NCBI GenBank assembly: GCA_950106755.1
Contig: OX467091.1
Location: forward strand, 20,973,538-21,037,537
Origin: Climacium dendroides
Taxonomy: Eukaryota > Streptophyta > Bryopsida > Hypnales > Climaciaceae
Length of the DNA: 64,000 nt
Direction of reading: 5' to 3'
The notes beneath the pieces are model-generated. The model saw only the letters and a program-made list of their open reading frames with translations. It was not told where the DNA came from and ran no database searches. Of this stretch, positions 24,086-36,048 are shown piece after piece. Numbering within the stretch: position 1 is the first letter of the stretch; each line of letters opens with the position of its first letter. Position numbers and translations under genes: made by a program.

Positions 24086-24339
24086 GAGACTACGAGCAAG
24101 CCAAGCGGGGAAAACGACGTCGACAACGCCGTGGTTTTCTGAAGCCGGCTTTCTCGTGTCTTCAGGTGACCTTCGGGAACCCCACCGTTGACGTGTCATT
24201 GAAGTACTTTTATGTTATAAATGAAAATATGGGTGAAAATTAGAAGTGAAATTTCCAAAATTGATCAAAAGCAAATCAATAAATATTTAAAGTTTTTTGA
24301 CAACATGGATGCTTTTTATTCTTGTTTATTAACATCTAG

Positions 24340-25390
24340 AAAGAGATGCGATTGGGTACCTTGTTGGTTTTGGGTGCTCCTACTGTGATTTCTTGTGCTC
24401 TTAGTCCATCTCTTCACCAACTTTTCTGATTTTGTGGTCGAAATAATTGTTGGTATTGCACAGTTGATTGGTGAGCACATGCCGTCATTAGTCATTAGTT
24501 AGTAATTGAAGACAGACAACACAAGTGTCCCATCTAGGGACTTCAGCACCTCGAACAAATATTTGCAATGTTTTATCAATTTCCTCTCAAGCATTTCAAA
24601 GAAATTGTAGACAAACATCACAATCAGAGTCTTCGTCATGGGGAGGTCTCCCTAAGATTATTGGGATCATACACAAAGATTGGCACAGAAAGCTCCCTAA
24701 GCGCATTAAGAGTTACGGGAAAGATTAAATGAATTTTAAGATTCCTTTGTTACGAGGTTTAAAATTTCCAAAATATATCTAATTGGATGGCAAACCCTGA
24801 ACATTGTTTTCAGTCCCTGCCAGGAAGAAGAATTCAAATACCAAACTTGAGAGAATGATGCCCAACCTACGTGAGTCCATCGAAGAGTGGACTTCGTTTT
24901 ACAGTAAGCATTGATTTCCAGTCTTGTAGCCGCCCCGGTCATCTTGGGAGGACGCATGTACAGTACTGTTGCCGACATCCCAATAGTAAAGCAAACTCAA
25001 CACATGTCTTCCCAAAGCTCAAATACTTCCTCTGACAGTTCAATACGAGGTGTTCCAGGATACAAACCTTGGGGCCCAAATCTCCGTTCCCAAGTGCAGA
25101 AAGATTTTGCGTTCCTCCATGCAATCAAGGCTACATCTTGAGGAAGAAAACGCAACAAGTTTCAGGATCCGCGGCCTTTACGTCTGCACACTGTTGCTGT
25201 GCCTGAACGAAGGTGACCAGCGTCGCATGGATGGCTAGATGTGGGAACAATCACAGCATCACTTCTGATCCGTCAGTCAGTGACTGTTCCAAGTGATCAG
25301 TAGCAAAACTGGGCGATATAGAAATCAACTTAGTTCCCCTCTCGTGAACTCATGCCAGCATGCTCGACATACTTTGGGCTCGGAACTACT
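24340..25390. other. Conserved tail of unit 1, no gene assigned
   Basis: Closely matched by 50,690-52,010 in unit 2 outside the insertions there. Open frames overlap on both strands (24,911-25,141 plus; 24,736-24,978 and 24,939-25,124 minus); none has a recognisable motif or is clearly preferred by the differences between units. Confidence 0.45.
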
Positions 25391-25549
25391 TTACAGCACC
25401 GAAGACACAAAGGCATCATTCATACTTTCAACATGCTTCTTCACATTGTTGATCATGACATCAAGTTCTTTCAGAAGATTGTGCAAAATATTCTATTTTC
25501 TCAAGGGCGTTGAAACAGGCGGGCAGCTCCTTCAGCATGTTCTGAAAAA
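25391..25549 (-). pseudogene. Probable last-exon remnant with coiled-coil-like sequence
   Basis: On the minus strand, TATTTTTTCAG is followed by AACATGCTGAAGGAGCTGCC, like a splice acceptor and exon. It reads NMLKELPACFNALEKIEYF, then after a one-base frame change LKELDVMINNVKKHVESMND AFVSSVL and TAA at 25,391. Heptad-like leucine/valine spacing suggests a coiled coil. Unit 2 (about 52,010-52,305) keeps both halves (LKELPACFSALEKI and ELDVMINNVKKNVESVND) but is split by an insertion. The family is not recognised. Confidence 0.45.
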
Positions 25550-25559
25550 ATACGATCAT

Positions 25560-25814
25560 CTACACTAAATAGTGAAATTAGGTTGCCCCACACTAATTTC
25601 TCGACATTCTACACTATATAAATATGTACAATTTTTGTAGAAGGATGCACTAATGTAGGAGCCATGTGTGTTGCATGGGTTGGTGCACTGGTTCATGGCT
25701 TGGGTTTAAAGAATTGCTTGTGCCTTCATCTGGAGAAGTGGTGAGTCATGAGGTAACTTTACTGAGTAAGGCAACCTAATTGTTAAGGCAACTTAATTTC
25801 ACTATTTAGTGTAG
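25560..25814. mobile_element. 255-bp element with about 28-bp terminal inverted repeats
   Basis: The left end CTACACTAAATAGTGAAATT and the right end (reverse complement) match for 28 bp with one difference. Terminal TA on each side could be a target duplication, but this is ambiguous because the ends are symmetrical. It lies exactly at the end of unit 1 and is absent at the matching place in unit 2. Non-coding; superfamily uncertain. Confidence 0.7.
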
Positions 25815-26889
25815 CTATCGCGATTTTGTTAGCTACCCACCTGCTTAATGGTCCAGTCAACGCAGTCAGATTGCGTTCGTGCTCAGAAACTAAACTTTAT
25901 TTTTGGTATTTTTATTAGATTAATAAACTGAAAAATAATACTTTAGGATTTGAATAGCTACACCTAGGGCGCTCTTCTTTTTTTTCTCATTTTTAACCCA
26001 AAAAAGATAGACTAGTGACTATGGAAATCATTCATTTTGATATTGTGGGAATCATTGGTCTAAAAAATTCCCAAAGTACTCATTGGAAATCAAAGTATTG
26101 TAGAAGATCTCCCCTTTTCACTCAAAATTCTGAGGATGAATAGGTACACGGTTGTCCTACACTAAAAGATTCTTTTTCATCCATCAGAACCAAATGTCTG
26201 TCTCAACATTTTAAGGAGTTAAGAAGTTCCAAAGTAGCAATATAAAATATTATTATAGAAGTGTATCAAAATTCAAAGTCCATCCACATATTGGATAAAC
26301 AAATATCACAATAGCACATATCACATGCCTATTATTCAATTTTCGTCCACAATCTAGCAATTTCATCCAAGTTTTTTGACAATTTTTAAACAAACTTCTT
26401 TTTGCTAGTGCAATTTGGGACCAGAAAGTGGAAAAAAACGTGGCTCCACCACTTGAATGAAGATCGCAACTTATGTACCCTATTAATATCCTAGAGAGTA
26501 TGAAAATGGAATTCATACCTTGTAGGCAAAGCCAAATTGTTCCAATTTTCACAAGCCACAATTATTAAAGGAAAGCAGTTATTGCTTATTTTTAGCTCAT
26601 TGTCATTGTGACAAATTGCCACAATGACAGTAAGGTCAAAACAATGAATGAATTAATTGCATTTTACAAAATGTATTTTTGTTACATAACCTTTTCCCCA
26701 TACTTGTATTTTCCAAGATGCAAAATGACTACAATTGATATGGGATATATAGCACCGCCATATCTATTTCTATTTTATGAATAGGTACATGCATACTTTA
26801 TATGTATCATGTAAAGCATCTCCATATGTGTCTTATATCTTGAAACCATAGTTGTATCTTGAATTCAAATTCCGTCTTCCATACTTGAT

Positions 26890-27945
26890 GTTGAAGAAGG
26901 ATAATGACCTATTCAAAAATTATCCTATTAGTATAATAAGTTTGTTCCAAGGAAGATAGTCAAGTAGGATTTTTTTATGCTAATAGGTTCAATAACCCAA
27001 TTTGGAATTCCATAACCAAAAACACTACTACAACAACACTGCACACTTCTAACTAGGCACAAATTCACTCGAACATCTCTATCATTTAAATCAAATAAGA
27101 CTCTACATATTCCAATTTGAATTACATCATACTCCACAAATTGTAACATTACATACACACATTTAAGCACAAATTCTCCATATTGCACACCAATTCAGAC
27201 TTAAAATTGACTTTGATATATTACCAAATTAGTATTGAAATCACCACTTACAAATTGTTCACTATTTGCATAATCCAAGTAGTTTTGTTTCTTCACTTTG
27301 TTCTATCTCCTACTTGGACACTAAGTTCCTCTCAACCAACTTCTTCCAAATTGGCTTCCAAATATTTTCATAGAATTACCACTCATCTGTTCACATTACT
27401 TCACCTACTTTTCACATGAACTTACCCAACTTAGACATCTCCATCTCCACAAACACACTAACATCAATCAAATACCACACAGACACACACATAACTGAAA
27501 TTCATTCAATTAACACACTCATAAATTAGGCATACATACAAAACAACGAAAAATACACAACACACCTAACTGGAACACGACTAGAACTTCATCAGACAGT
27601 AAATAAAAATGAGATAAATCACAAATTAAATAGGAATCCAAAATTTATGGTTACCAAATTGAAAAAGACAAATTAATTGCAAAAATAACTACCACCCAAC
27701 ACAACCATGAACCCAAAATTGATATTACCTTTGCAACTTCCAACTTGAACTGGACTTTCCGACTAGGTTCAAAGTTTGACTTGGCCGCTAATACCTACTG
27801 ACACCAAACTCCGACTTGGACTAACTACCAAATTGGAAATTATAATTGACTTCAACACCTAATTGATCTTCATCCATCACATCAAAAAAAATCCAAATTG
27901 GATTTAATCAACCCATCAAAACAACCAAATTGGACAGTTAGGGGC
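26890..27945. other. Unit 2-specific segment, G-poor on the plus strand
   Basis: The matching place in unit 1 (about 6,540-6,600) lacks it. From about 27,020 to 27,900 guanine is rare on the plus strand while A, C and T are common. No open frame of note, no clear terminal repeats found by eye. Confidence 0.55.
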
Positions 27946-28519
27946 AAATAATTTCTAATGTAGGTTGACAATCCTCAATTTTACAAATCAAAAGTAGAGG
28001 ATTAATACAAAACACATTGATTGCCTCTTTTCAATACATTGTGGCACAGACAACAATTGCAACATTTCTAATAAGTCAAACCATACATTCCAGTCCACAA
28101 TTTTTCAATCCCCACCCAACTTAAAGTGGAATTTTTGGGTTGTAAAGAAAATGCATTTCATTTCTTTTGTCTTATGCAAAAATTAAAGTATGTTGTTCTT
28201 TATTTTTTCTTTTTCAAAAATAAAATTTCTATGCTCAAAAGGTTTTCATAAGAAAAACAGCAAATGATTTAAGTACCTCTGATTATGAAAAAAATTCTAC
28301 TTGGAGAAAGTGTTTATATTATATTGATGAGGCTATTTTCCCAAAACAATAGTGGAATTGCAATGTTGACGAGGCATAGAAATTTTCGGATTGCTATAAA
28401 CTGAAAATTTGGATGAAATTAGAAGTGAAATTTCAAAAACATTCACAACAAATCTACAAAATATTTTAATATTTTAGACCATTTTAGTACTTTCAAACCT
28501 CAATTATTTATATAACTTT

Positions 28520-31480
28520 GATAATGTTTGTACATTTGTGATGGTGAGCCATTTTAGAGCTTGTACACTTTTAGAACCTCTTACTTTAAGGATTTGGAGC
28601 CCTACAAATTGGAAGGAGCCTAGAGCTTAGGACATTCCATAACGACCCTAGACGCTGTATAGTATTTTCATTAGCTATAGCACTAGCTAACTATCTTCTC
28701 CAACTAAAACTCATGCAACGGAATCAATTGCTACACTATGAGTGGTCAAGTAGCTCCAACCATGTGGGCATTACGCCTAAAGGTCTTGCCCAAAAAATGG
28801 GGGTTTGAAAATAATGTTTGTGTAAGATATGACCAAACAAGCAAGGTTACTATTAATCTTAGCCTATTTCCATGAAATAACACCCCTAATATTAAACTTG
28901 GCCTTTTTTTTTGAAGTAATATCCTTCTAACCAAACGTCCAAACCTTCTAATTTTGCATTTCCGCAAAATAGAGGCTAAAGGCAAAGGTAGAAGGCCAAA
29001 GTAATAAAAGCTAGTTATGACTTTGAATTCTAAAGCTCTAGGGGTATAATGGAAACACATTCTAATATTATGGACCAAAGTGGTTCGATAGATAAAAGAA
29101 ATAATCTTATTATGTAAGACAGAAGTGCATATATTCATCCTTGAAATGGGAAGGTCATATATAAGGGTTTGACCTCCAATAAGTGCTCTTGGGATTTTTT
29201 AAGCAAATGATTCATACGTGTGTGTCGTGATGTGAGCTGTCTATTAGTTAAAATAGGCATCTACATAATTTTATTTAAGCTCTATAATAGGATTTTAGAA
29301 TTCAAGGTTTGATTGGTGTGTATTTTTAGGTTAGATTTTATGTTAACTTTTATATTTTAAAACTACTTAAGTTTTACTTAGTTTAGTATATTAAAAATTG
29401 ATATATAATGACAATAGTGAAAGCATTTATAAGTATATATTGGAATAGGGAATAATTTGATATTAAGAGGAATTACATTTGATTTTTATTTATATATTAA
29501 TAATATTGAGGGTTGATTTTAAATTTGAAGATTATATGTGTATTGAATTTGCTAAAGCAAAAGCAGTACTTTCATTTAATATTTGTAAAGTTGTTGTTAT
29601 TGGGAATTTGGTTTCATTTGGATATTGTGGTTGGATTGGTTTCTTGATCATTGACATTTTTGGTTAATTCATAAACATCTATTGTACAACTAGAAGCCAT
29701 GTGCTTTTTTGGATAGACTGCAAACTTCACCATAATAGTCCTCCAAAAGATGATTTTCATGGTGACCATCCATTCATATAGAGATAACCCGTAAAGGGAT
29801 GGAAAACCTAATATTAGAGACGAAATGATGCTTTTTGAGAATGGTAGAAAAGGTACTTAAATTGAGGTACATTGTGGTGACAAAAGTTTGTATTTATGTT
29901 TGATGGGTTCTAATTACAAATGACACTTCCAATTTGGATCATTATTACACTTCCCACTTGTCTCAAAAATTATTAAATGTTCAAGAAGTCTACATGTATG
30001 GTGTTGTACTTGAGCATGATAAGGTTTCCATAATAAAATGGCATCCAAATATACTATAAGAGAAAGGGGTGTTTTAAGTATAGTCCACATAGTATAGTCC
30101 TATAATTAATGACCTTTTAAAATCCCAAATCATGTGTTGATGCTAATCCACACTCTAAGAAGAATCAAGAGAAATTGCAACTTGACTTAGACTCTCTCCC
30201 TTGTTGCATAAAATTCTTACCACATTACATTCAAATACCCAAAGCAATAGTCACCAAAAAACTAAACAAAGTCCCAAACCATGTACTTCATGCTTCAAAT
30301 CTAAAAATGTCCAATCAAAATGCTAAAAAATTTGAAGGACTAAATTGATTTGTAACATCATGAAAACTTGCAATACTATCCAATATGTTGAATTTCTAAA
30401 ATAGAAAGATCTATACCTTCTACATCCCCCAAATATAAGTGTTAATTAATGAGAATCGAATCCACAAGAAATCATCCTATTCTTTAGAATGTAAGAACAA
30501 TGGCAGATGCAATGATGACCATTAGTAAGCGCAAGCAAAATCAAAATTAGAAAGCTTGGCAAGCATTGCCAAGAGCATTTCTTTGATTTGTACATACAAG
30601 TTCCCTACCTCACTTTGTAGATGTATTTTATTGTCCTCATATCAACAGCCAAATGCCATAATATTTGAAATTCTCCAACTTTGTAGCAAGACTCTTTGTG
30701 TTTGAATGAGAGCAAGAATCTTAGTCAAGTCAAATGTCCATTTAAGAATTCTATAACGGCATCTCCACTAATTCTCCACAAATTTGATGGGCTATTATTG
30801 ATTTGGTGTGTGTCAAGTCAAAGGAAGGGCCTAGTGCATTACCAATCTCCAACACCAATACTTGAAGTTTAGCAATATGTCAGCAAATCCTGGATTGCAA
30901 GGCACAAAGTTAATTATCAACTAGAATTTAGCACAACTAGAGAGCTGCAACTAGTCATAGTTCCCTCAAAGTGAAAAATTCAAGGCAAAATTTCACTTAT
31001 CTTGTTAGTAGTGTGTAGTATGGCAACCATATGAACCATTGCAAGGTAAAGTGTCACCATGGATTTTTGAAGTGGCCTGCATTGAATATCGACACAAGTT
31101 GCAACTAGTAGGTCACTTATAACTCCCTCAGTATGCCAAACCATTTGAAGAGGCTGTGTGGCACACCTTGGTGGAGATACTCTAAGTCTTACAAAGGACT
31201 TAGAAAGAGGCTACCAACTATATCTCTTATCAAGAAAATTATAAAAAACTTTCAAACTCTATCTCTACACATGAGAAAATTTCCCCACTGAAAACCACTA
31301 CACAGATACTTGCATCTTCTTAAGTGGTCAGAAATGGGTTGCCTCCCTCATATGAAGAGTACATCTTTGTTCCTAAATTTCCATTGGATCCCAACATGTC
31401 TCAATGTGTATGGTAAGCATATGCGCTTCAACTAGAATTGTTGCCGCAAACAAACAATTAATGAACTTGTAAAATAAAAC
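28520..31480. other. Unit 2-specific AT-rich sequence, no gene recognised
   Basis: Replaces 7.28-9.85 kb of unit 1. A 130-codon minus-strand frame at 28,746-29,138 has no recognisable domain and is probably chance. The rest is AT-rich with no structure I can name. Confidence 0.5.
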
Positions 31481-31835
31481 TCAAAATTGAAGCTTCATAT
31501 TTTATTGAGCTGGCAAACCATGAATTCAACACCTTTGAGGAGAGAGCCTACACGCACAGGAGAGTAATGCAAAGAGTTCTACTTCCAGCCAGTCACATCT
31601 CTGCTTCTTGACTCCCAACTCATGCATTCAATTCCTTCTGCTGAGTGTGTTTCTCATGCATGTCAATTAGTTGCTGCTAATTTCATTAGTCACATTCATG
31701 TAACCAATCCCCCGGTTGATGGGCCCAAAACAAGAGCAAACAATTGATGGATTGGGTCAATTAGAAGGAAGGTAAAGTTTGTGTCGTAGAATTAGTCCCC
31801 ATTGTGCTTCTGAATATTTTGCACATGTGCATATT
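31480..31835. repeat. Repeat shared with 61,320-61,625
   Basis: Both contain AAGCTTC..ATTTTATTGAGCT, then GCAAACCA, GAGGAGAGAGCCT (GAGGGGAGAGCCT in the second) and CCAGCCAGTCACATCTCTG-like text, followed by a looser match to TTTTGCACAT. The left part is missing in unit 1. Confidence 0.7.
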
Positions 31836-32816
31836 TATTTCCTCAGATGGATAACATTAACAAAAACAATCCAAGTGAACAGCATGGTTCATCATCAGCC
31901 TCGTTAAGTTTGTACCTATCTTAGGAGTGGATAGTAAGGCAATGGTTGACCTCAACCCCAACCCATATTAAATATTTTTTTACATTCCGAATCCCAATCC
32001 AATCCTAATTGAACCCCAAGCCTAACCCAATCTTCTTAATCTGTAACTTTAGATTGATATGGGATTTTGCAATTGATATAGAATTTTGTACCCTTTGTTT
32101 ACATTCATAGTATGTATTTGTATACATCTTCTATAGCCATACATGTACTTGTATTCATATCCATATCTGTATCTATATCTATCTTTTATATTCTTATCCA
32201 TACTTATATTTGTATTCGAATTCCAAATTGATGGCTTGGAGATTGGTTTTCGTTTTTTTTCTATGAACAAATCTACGGTTTAGGATTTTTGAAAATCAAA
32301 AGTAACAAGGGGGGTAGGACAGGATGTTTGCATCTTTATAGGGGACAGTGTGATTGTGGGCACCCAAAATGTGATTGTCATCTATACAAAGTTCTAAAAA
32401 AGTAGAACTCAAAACTTCAAGAAAATCATGTCTATACTTTAACTTTGACAAGAAGTATTACTTTATGACAAAAAAATCATGCACCTACATTTAGCATGCC
32501 ATGAACTTGAAAATATGAAACAAGTGGGTTGTTGTTTTTCATTTTTTTAAAAAGGCCAAAGCAACGATATAAAATGTTACAATGGTGCTTCAAATTTCAA
32601 TATGCATCCACATATTGGATAGAAAATATCACATTAGCATATATTACATGTCTCACATCCAAAAGCCCTATAGACAAGCTATGATGTCTTACTTGTAAAG
32701 GGTGATGTTGAATAAAAACACTATAGTCCTCCATATTAGTTCTATTTCCATGAATATAGAGTTCAACTTATTAAGAGATACTTTTGGTGCTTCTTTGCGC
32801 ATGGTTTTAGTAAGAA

Positions 32817-33040
32817 CACTATAAGAAAATTGTATTTTAGGTGATGTTTAATATAACAATCAATGTCTAAGTTGACAGATTTTAGGTGATGTTCAATCTA
32901 ACAACCTTTGTTTTTATATCAACAATGATGTTCAATGTTACATTGAACATCATTGTTGACATAAAAACAAGGGTTGCTAGATTTGACATCACCTAAAATC
33001 TATCAACTTAAACATAAAAAAACTCTACTTTCTTATAGTA
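32817..33040. mobile_element. CACTA-type miniature element, unit 2 copy, long palindrome
   Basis: Left end CACTATAAGAAAA; right end TTTCTTATAGTA with the last base mutated. The 224-bp body is a near-complete foldback: TTGACAGATTTTAGGTGATG and following bases pair with the right half through ACATCACCTAAAATC, and AACAATGATGTTCAATGT with ACATTGAACATCATTGTT across the centre near 32,940. The unit 1 copy (154 bp) lacks much of the left arm. Confidence 0.85.
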
Positions 33041-33998
33041 GAAATAAAACCACCGATGTTTCATTTAGGCAAACAATGCTTTCCACATAGTCCACTGATT
33101 TCAAGTTTAGCATCCATTGTAAAAGATGTACTTGATGGGGATTTGGAACACACAAAATTCTAAATGTACGTCCAACTAAGCATCCCATGGCCTGGAGATC
33201 ATCCTTGAATCTCTTATAAATTATTCTATATCAATGATGGATGATACCATAGTGATCACAAGTTTTTAAGGTATTATTGGAATCCATATGTTATAGAAAT
33301 GTTTAGGGAGCTTATAGCATAGCATATCCTTTTTCTAAAAACACATTTTCTAAAATCACTATATACATAAAGAAACTTAAATGCCCTACAACTTGTACCC
33401 ACATTAATTTGCACTTCAAACCTAATTGCTTGAATCCACTTCATAGGCTTCAAAACCTAATCTCAACCAAAACCAATCTTTGGTTGGTTTAGGGTTTAGT
33501 GGCTTTAGGGTTTGGATAGAAGCACCTAAACAATACTACCTTGTGGAGTTCAACAAACACAAACTCCTTCTATTGTGACTCAATGAAGAATATTGCAACT
33601 TGTTTTATTATTCCACTTCCTACAAAGGCCCAAATTACATGGCAAAAAGATGGAGCCTTGTATATTATACCAATGGAACAAAGGTTTAAAGCTAATTTGT
33701 ACTATTATTCCCTTTACTACTAATACTTTAAAATGCAAAAAATAGGTATAAGAAATGGATACTACTTTCCTCTAAAGTTTCAACATCGACCTTGCTAGTA
33801 AGCATGTGCAAAAAGCATCTTACAACTCCACCCAACTATCCAACACATGAATCATAAGTCTCACAAGTAGAAAATTTTTCTATCACTTGATAGCATAGGA
33901 CTACCACTTGATTGGAGCATCATTCAATTGAAACACATGATGGTTTGGGATGGGTTGACCAAAGCTTTGAAGTCCTAAGGCTCTTGATCAAAACACCA
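33041..33998. other. Intergenic sequence 3' of TNL-C
   Basis: Collinear with 11.13-11.93 kb in unit 1 up to about 33,850. From 33,853 to about 34,118 the sequence is missing from unit 1. No gene recognised. Confidence 0.5.
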
Positions 33999-34962
33999 TT
34001 AACTAGGATAAGTATTTGCCAAAGAAGTCCCAATGCATCCACAATGAAGTGATACAATCATTCCAATGGTTCGACGCCAAATCCCACGAGATGAAATTTC
34101 ATTACTATACAAAACCATATTAGGCCAACGTACTTTCATGTCTTGGGCACTCAACACCACTCTACTATTGGCCGCATTCAAACTTTTCATCTTCTGAGAA
34201 TTAGACAAATCTAGAAGAGCTTGCAACCTCTTGCATCTGTTAACATCCAAAGACTCAAGATTGGGACACAAAGATACTGAGCAAGTTAAGTTCATTAAGT
34301 TCACACAACCTTGCAAATTGAGGCTACACAATTCTGGAAAGTTGGCCAAGTCTGGGAACTCTAGCATGGAACACCCTTTGCACTCCAAAATGCATAGTCG
34401 TGAACAAGTGGCCAACCACTACAAATCTCCACAATTGGACACATGGAACTCACGAAGACTTGTTAGTTGATGAAGGTCTGGCCCAAGATTCTCACAAAGA
34501 TATGGATTGCACATCACCCACAATGATTTCAAGTTTTGTAATCCAAGGATGACATGGAGATCTTTCAACAAGGCACAACCCTCCACCTTCACCTCTTCCA
34601 ATCTAACAAGCTCTCGCAAATCCAATAAGACCTCCAACTTGTCACAATTTTTGATCTCCAGCTTCCTTAATCCAAGTAAGTTGCACAAACCAGAGAAATC
34701 CTCAAACTCACAACTCTCAAATTTCAGATAATGCAACCTTGATAACCTCTTGAGATCACACACGCACGTCCTGGCATTTGTCCACGACGACATATTCCAA
34801 CAACACTAATTGTGCGACACTTGAAATCCCTTGACCTTGCAAACCAGAAATGATGAGGGTATGCAATTGTATAAAATTGCATAAGTCGAGCCCATCATGT
34901 ACCTCATGAATTCCGACAACCAAAAAATCAAGCAAAGTCAAATTGCTCCATCCAGCAAAAGA
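33999..34962 (-). pseudogene. Distal LRR and C-terminal remnant of TNL-C
   Basis: Continues the LRR exon after the TAG. SFAGWSNLTLLDFLVVGIHE runs to about 34,760, where a 5-bp loss relative to copy A (TTGCC) shifts the frame. LKRLSRLHYLKFESCEFEDF follows to a second TAG at 34419-34421. The last block is WLATCSRLCILECKGCSML to ANTYPS and TAG at 33,999. The final 260 bp is missing in copy B. Confidence 0.8.
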
Positions 34963-36048
34963 CTACAAAGGAGCCTCTTCATCCAACCTCAAAGTTTGCA
35001 AATTCGTGAGCTTGTACACGTCTGGCAGTTGGGTGAGATTTGTGCAACCTAATGCCTCTAGGGATTGCAAACACACCAATTCATCTAAACCTGGCAATGA
35101 TTTGATGAGATGGCAAAAGCTAAGGTCCAATTCCCTCAACTTTACAAGCTTCTGCATATTCGGCAACTCCAGAAGACTAGAGCAATCAGAAGCATCTAGC
35201 TCCTCCAAACTCACTAGGTCACCCAAACCTGGCAAGAATCTCAAAAATGAACAAAAGCCCACATCCAACTTTCGCAATCGTTTCAGCTTCTGTAAGTTGG
35301 GCACCTCTTTCAACAGAGAACACCCCCTGAGACAAAGCACTTGCAACTCAATTAACTCTCCGACACCAGGGCAGCCCCGCAAAGCCCTACAATAGGTCAA
35401 ATCCAAGAATTGCAAGTTGATGTGCCTCGAGCTCAAGCCGAGAATGGTTGCCAATGTGTCACTCCAACAAAAACAAACCACTTCTAGTAAAATGAGGCGG
35501 CTCACATCTGGTGCTCGGCCGCATTTATCCAAATCCAACACTCGGAGGTTCGTCAAACAACAAATCTCATCAATCCAAGATGATATTGATGGGATGTTCA
35601 ACCATCGTAGAAAGACCAATTGTGATAAGGAACCCAAGCCAACAACTGATATCAATGCTTTGGATCTTGCCAAGTATGAACTGCCATTCAATTCCAAGCT
35701 CTTTAGGTGTTTTAGGCCTCTTAGATCCAAGACTTGGACACTTGCAAACTTTGTGCAAAGCTTCAAAATCGTCACATTGGGGAAATAACCAAAATTGACA
35801 TCCTTCAACTTCATGAATCCCTTGTCCATGAAATACATCCGCCTCAGATTAACCAAATCACCACCCCAGGTCGAACACGCTTCTCCAAGCACATTATACT
35901 CATCCCACTCAAATATGCATCGTCTGTCCTCAAACTTGCCAATTGTAGTTTCCAATCTTGCAAACTCATGCCACAAGTCGTGCATGCCAATTCTACAAAA
36001 ACCATCGCCAAAATTTTCTAACACTGATTTCCTCTTCAGGTTCTCCAA
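34963..36048 (-). CDS. TNL-C LRR exon, open part (361 codons)
   Basis: Starts LENLKRKSVLENFGDGF; MHD at residues 22-24; a linker with GGDLVNLRRMYFMDKGFMKL; then leucine-rich repeats from about residue 70 (LHKLKSLEL-type units such as LQVLDLRGLKHLKSLEL, LQVLCLRGCSLLKEVPNL and LRKLDVGFCSFLRFLPGL). It ends LRLDEEAPL before TAG; copy B reads CAG there. Confidence 0.87.
   Translation of the reverse strand: MENLKRKSVLENFGDGFCRIGMHDLWHEFARLETTIGKFEDRRCIFEWDEYNVLGEACSTWGGDLVNLRRMYFMDKGFMKLKDVNFGYFPNVTILKLCTKFASVQVLDLRGLKHLKSLELNGSSYLARSKALISVVGLGSLSQLVFLRWLNIPSISSWIDEICCLTNLRVLDLDKCGRAPDVSRLILLEVVCFCWSDTLATILGLSSRHINLQFLDLTYCRALRGCPGVGELIELQVLCLRGCSLLKEVPNLQKLKRLRKLDVGFCSFLRFLPGLGDLVSLEELDASDCSSLLELPNMQKLVKLRELDLSFCHLIKSLPGLDELVCLQSLEALGCTNLTQLPDVYKLTNLQTLRLDEEAPL

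Larger units (their letters stand above)
5618..25559. repeat. Segmental duplication, unit 1
   Basis: Collinear similarity to unit 2 (about 26,017-52,320) is visible at many anchors: 5.62-7.27 with 26.02-28.51 kb, 9.86-11.9 with 31.74-33.84 kb, TNL-B with TNL-C, 17.6-22.6 with 39.7-45.2 kb, 24.07-24.34 with 45.23-45.66 kb, and 24.34-25.56 with 50.69-52.32 kb. Exon offsets between TNL-B and TNL-C are 22,167-22,177 bp. Private segments in unit 1 include about 7.28-9.85 kb and 22.67-24.08 kb. Confidence 0.85.

Noticed and set aside
24911..25141. Plus-strand 76-codon frame conserved in unit 2
   Set aside because: The overlapping minus-strand frame is equally conserved, so the similarity reflects recent duplication rather than coding.
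28746..29138. 130-codon minus-strand open frame
   Set aside because: AT-rich setting, no motif, no second copy to test it.
32049..32270. Tyr/Arg/Lys-rich frame
   Set aside because: It is a translation of a degenerate (TATCCA)n tract.
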